From the NCBI RefSeq assembly GCF_008364765.1, contig NZ_VTUY01000020.1, positions 1 to 42,231 on the forward strand: a stretch of DNA of 42,231 nucleotides. The letters are read 5' to 3'. Source of the DNA: Bacillus sp. CH30_1T (GTDB lineage Bacteria > Bacillota > Bacilli > Bacillales > Bacillaceae_B). The notes below the pieces were generated by a model, which made no database searches, was not told the origin of the DNA, and saw nothing but the letters and a program-made list of their open reading frames with translations. Of this stretch, positions 42,007 through 42,231 are shown piece by piece (position 1 is the stretch's first letter; every line of letters begins with the position of its first letter). A program made the position numbers and the translations under genes.

Positions 42007-42231
42007 ATGGCTAAATATAGTGAGGAATTTAAACTAAAACTTGTCACCGAGTATCTGGATGGCCATCTTGGATATAAATCATTGGCGAAAAAATATAACC
42101 TACCCTCTAAGACACCACTACAAGATTGGGTAAGAGCTTATAAAACACAAGGAATAGAAGGTATAAAGCGAAGAGAAATAAACAAAGCGTACTCTGTTCA
42201 ATTTAAATTAGATACGATACTATTTATGTTA
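42007..42231 (+). CDS. IS3-family transposase OrfA, N-terminal part (partial, runs off the window)
   Basis: Seventy-five residues identical to those encoded by the left copy (1-225, minus): a helix-turn-helix OrfA start with the WVRAY motif at 41-45 and a basic KRREINK stretch. The frame is open at the window edge. Translation initiation is probably limited by the hairpin that covers its ribosome binding site. Confidence 0.8.
   Translation, partial: MAKYSEEFKLKLVTEYLDGHLGYKSLAKKYNLPSKTPLQDWVRAYKTQGIEGIKRREINKAYSVQFKLDTILFML

Larger units (their letters stand above)
41953..42231 (+). mobile_element. IS3-family insertion sequence, 5' end (partial)
   Basis: An inverted copy of 1-279 of the same length, to the base. 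It contains the IS-end hairpin and the start of orfA; the rest runs off the window. The outer boundary within TCGG/TATCGACC is unresolved. Confidence 0.85.

Overview
The window is a low-GC Gram-positive chromosome segment from a Bacillus-like member of the Bacillaceae. Nearly every gene has a recognisable Bacillus subtilis counterpart and the order matches the B. subtilis rnjA - pdhABCD - slp - speA - yktABC - typA - ylaH-N - ftsW - pycA - ctaABCDEFG block. Protein lengths are close to the B. subtilis ones, Shine-Dalgarno sequences are strong, TTG and GTG starts are frequent, and intrinsic terminators separate most units. Assignments rest on family recognition from memory and visible motifs; no search was run.

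Layout. Positions 1-279 and 41953-42231 are inverted copies of the 5' end of one IS3-family insertion sequence, each with the start of orfA reading outward. The window probably is an assembly contig that stops at the same base inside two copies of a repeat. Positions 313-2190 (minus) hold rnjA and rpoY, for RNase J1 and an RNA polymerase accessory subunit. Positions 2191-3151 have no large gene but hold a structured repeat, a hairpin and a very small ORF for a strongly basic amphipathic peptide. Then come ykrA (HAD phosphatase), def (peptide deformylase), ykyA (lipoprotein) and the pyruvate dehydrogenase operon pdhABCD. Positions 11182-13031 carry an Slp-like lipoprotein, a small membrane protein and a polysaccharide deacetylase lipoprotein, followed by a nested repeat cluster. 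The SR1 dual-function RNA with its 39-residue peptide SR1P follows and converges on speA. Next are a nitronate monooxygenase preceded by a second copy of the structured repeat, yktA, yktB, a YkzI-like gene, yktC/suhB, ylaF, typA, ylaH, an unrecognised membrane protein, ylaI, a flavin-reductase-fold gene, ylaJ, ylaK (PhoH-like), ylaL, glsA, ylaN, ftsW and pycA. The last third is the caa3 oxidase region: ctaA divergent from ctaBCDEF, then ctaG, a DUF420 membrane protein and an Eis-like acetyltransferase.

How the genes fit together. The core theme is pyruvate metabolism and aerobic respiration. PDH makes acetyl-CoA, PycA makes oxaloacetate, and CtaA/CtaB make the heme A used by the CtaCDEF oxidase that CtaG helps assemble. 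SR1 lies between these as a sugar-state regulator. Its promoter here carries two perfect matches to the CcpN operator consensus and a good cre (CcpA) match just downstream of the predicted start. In B. subtilis SR1P binds GapA and affects its contact with RNase J1, whose gene opens this window.

Most notable points: the 23-residue amphipathic peptide gene (2846-2917), a two-copy four-stem structured repeat (2426-2553 and 15478-15617) with compensatory changes, the SR1 control region, and the fact that both terminal IS copies abut what look like cut intrinsic terminators.
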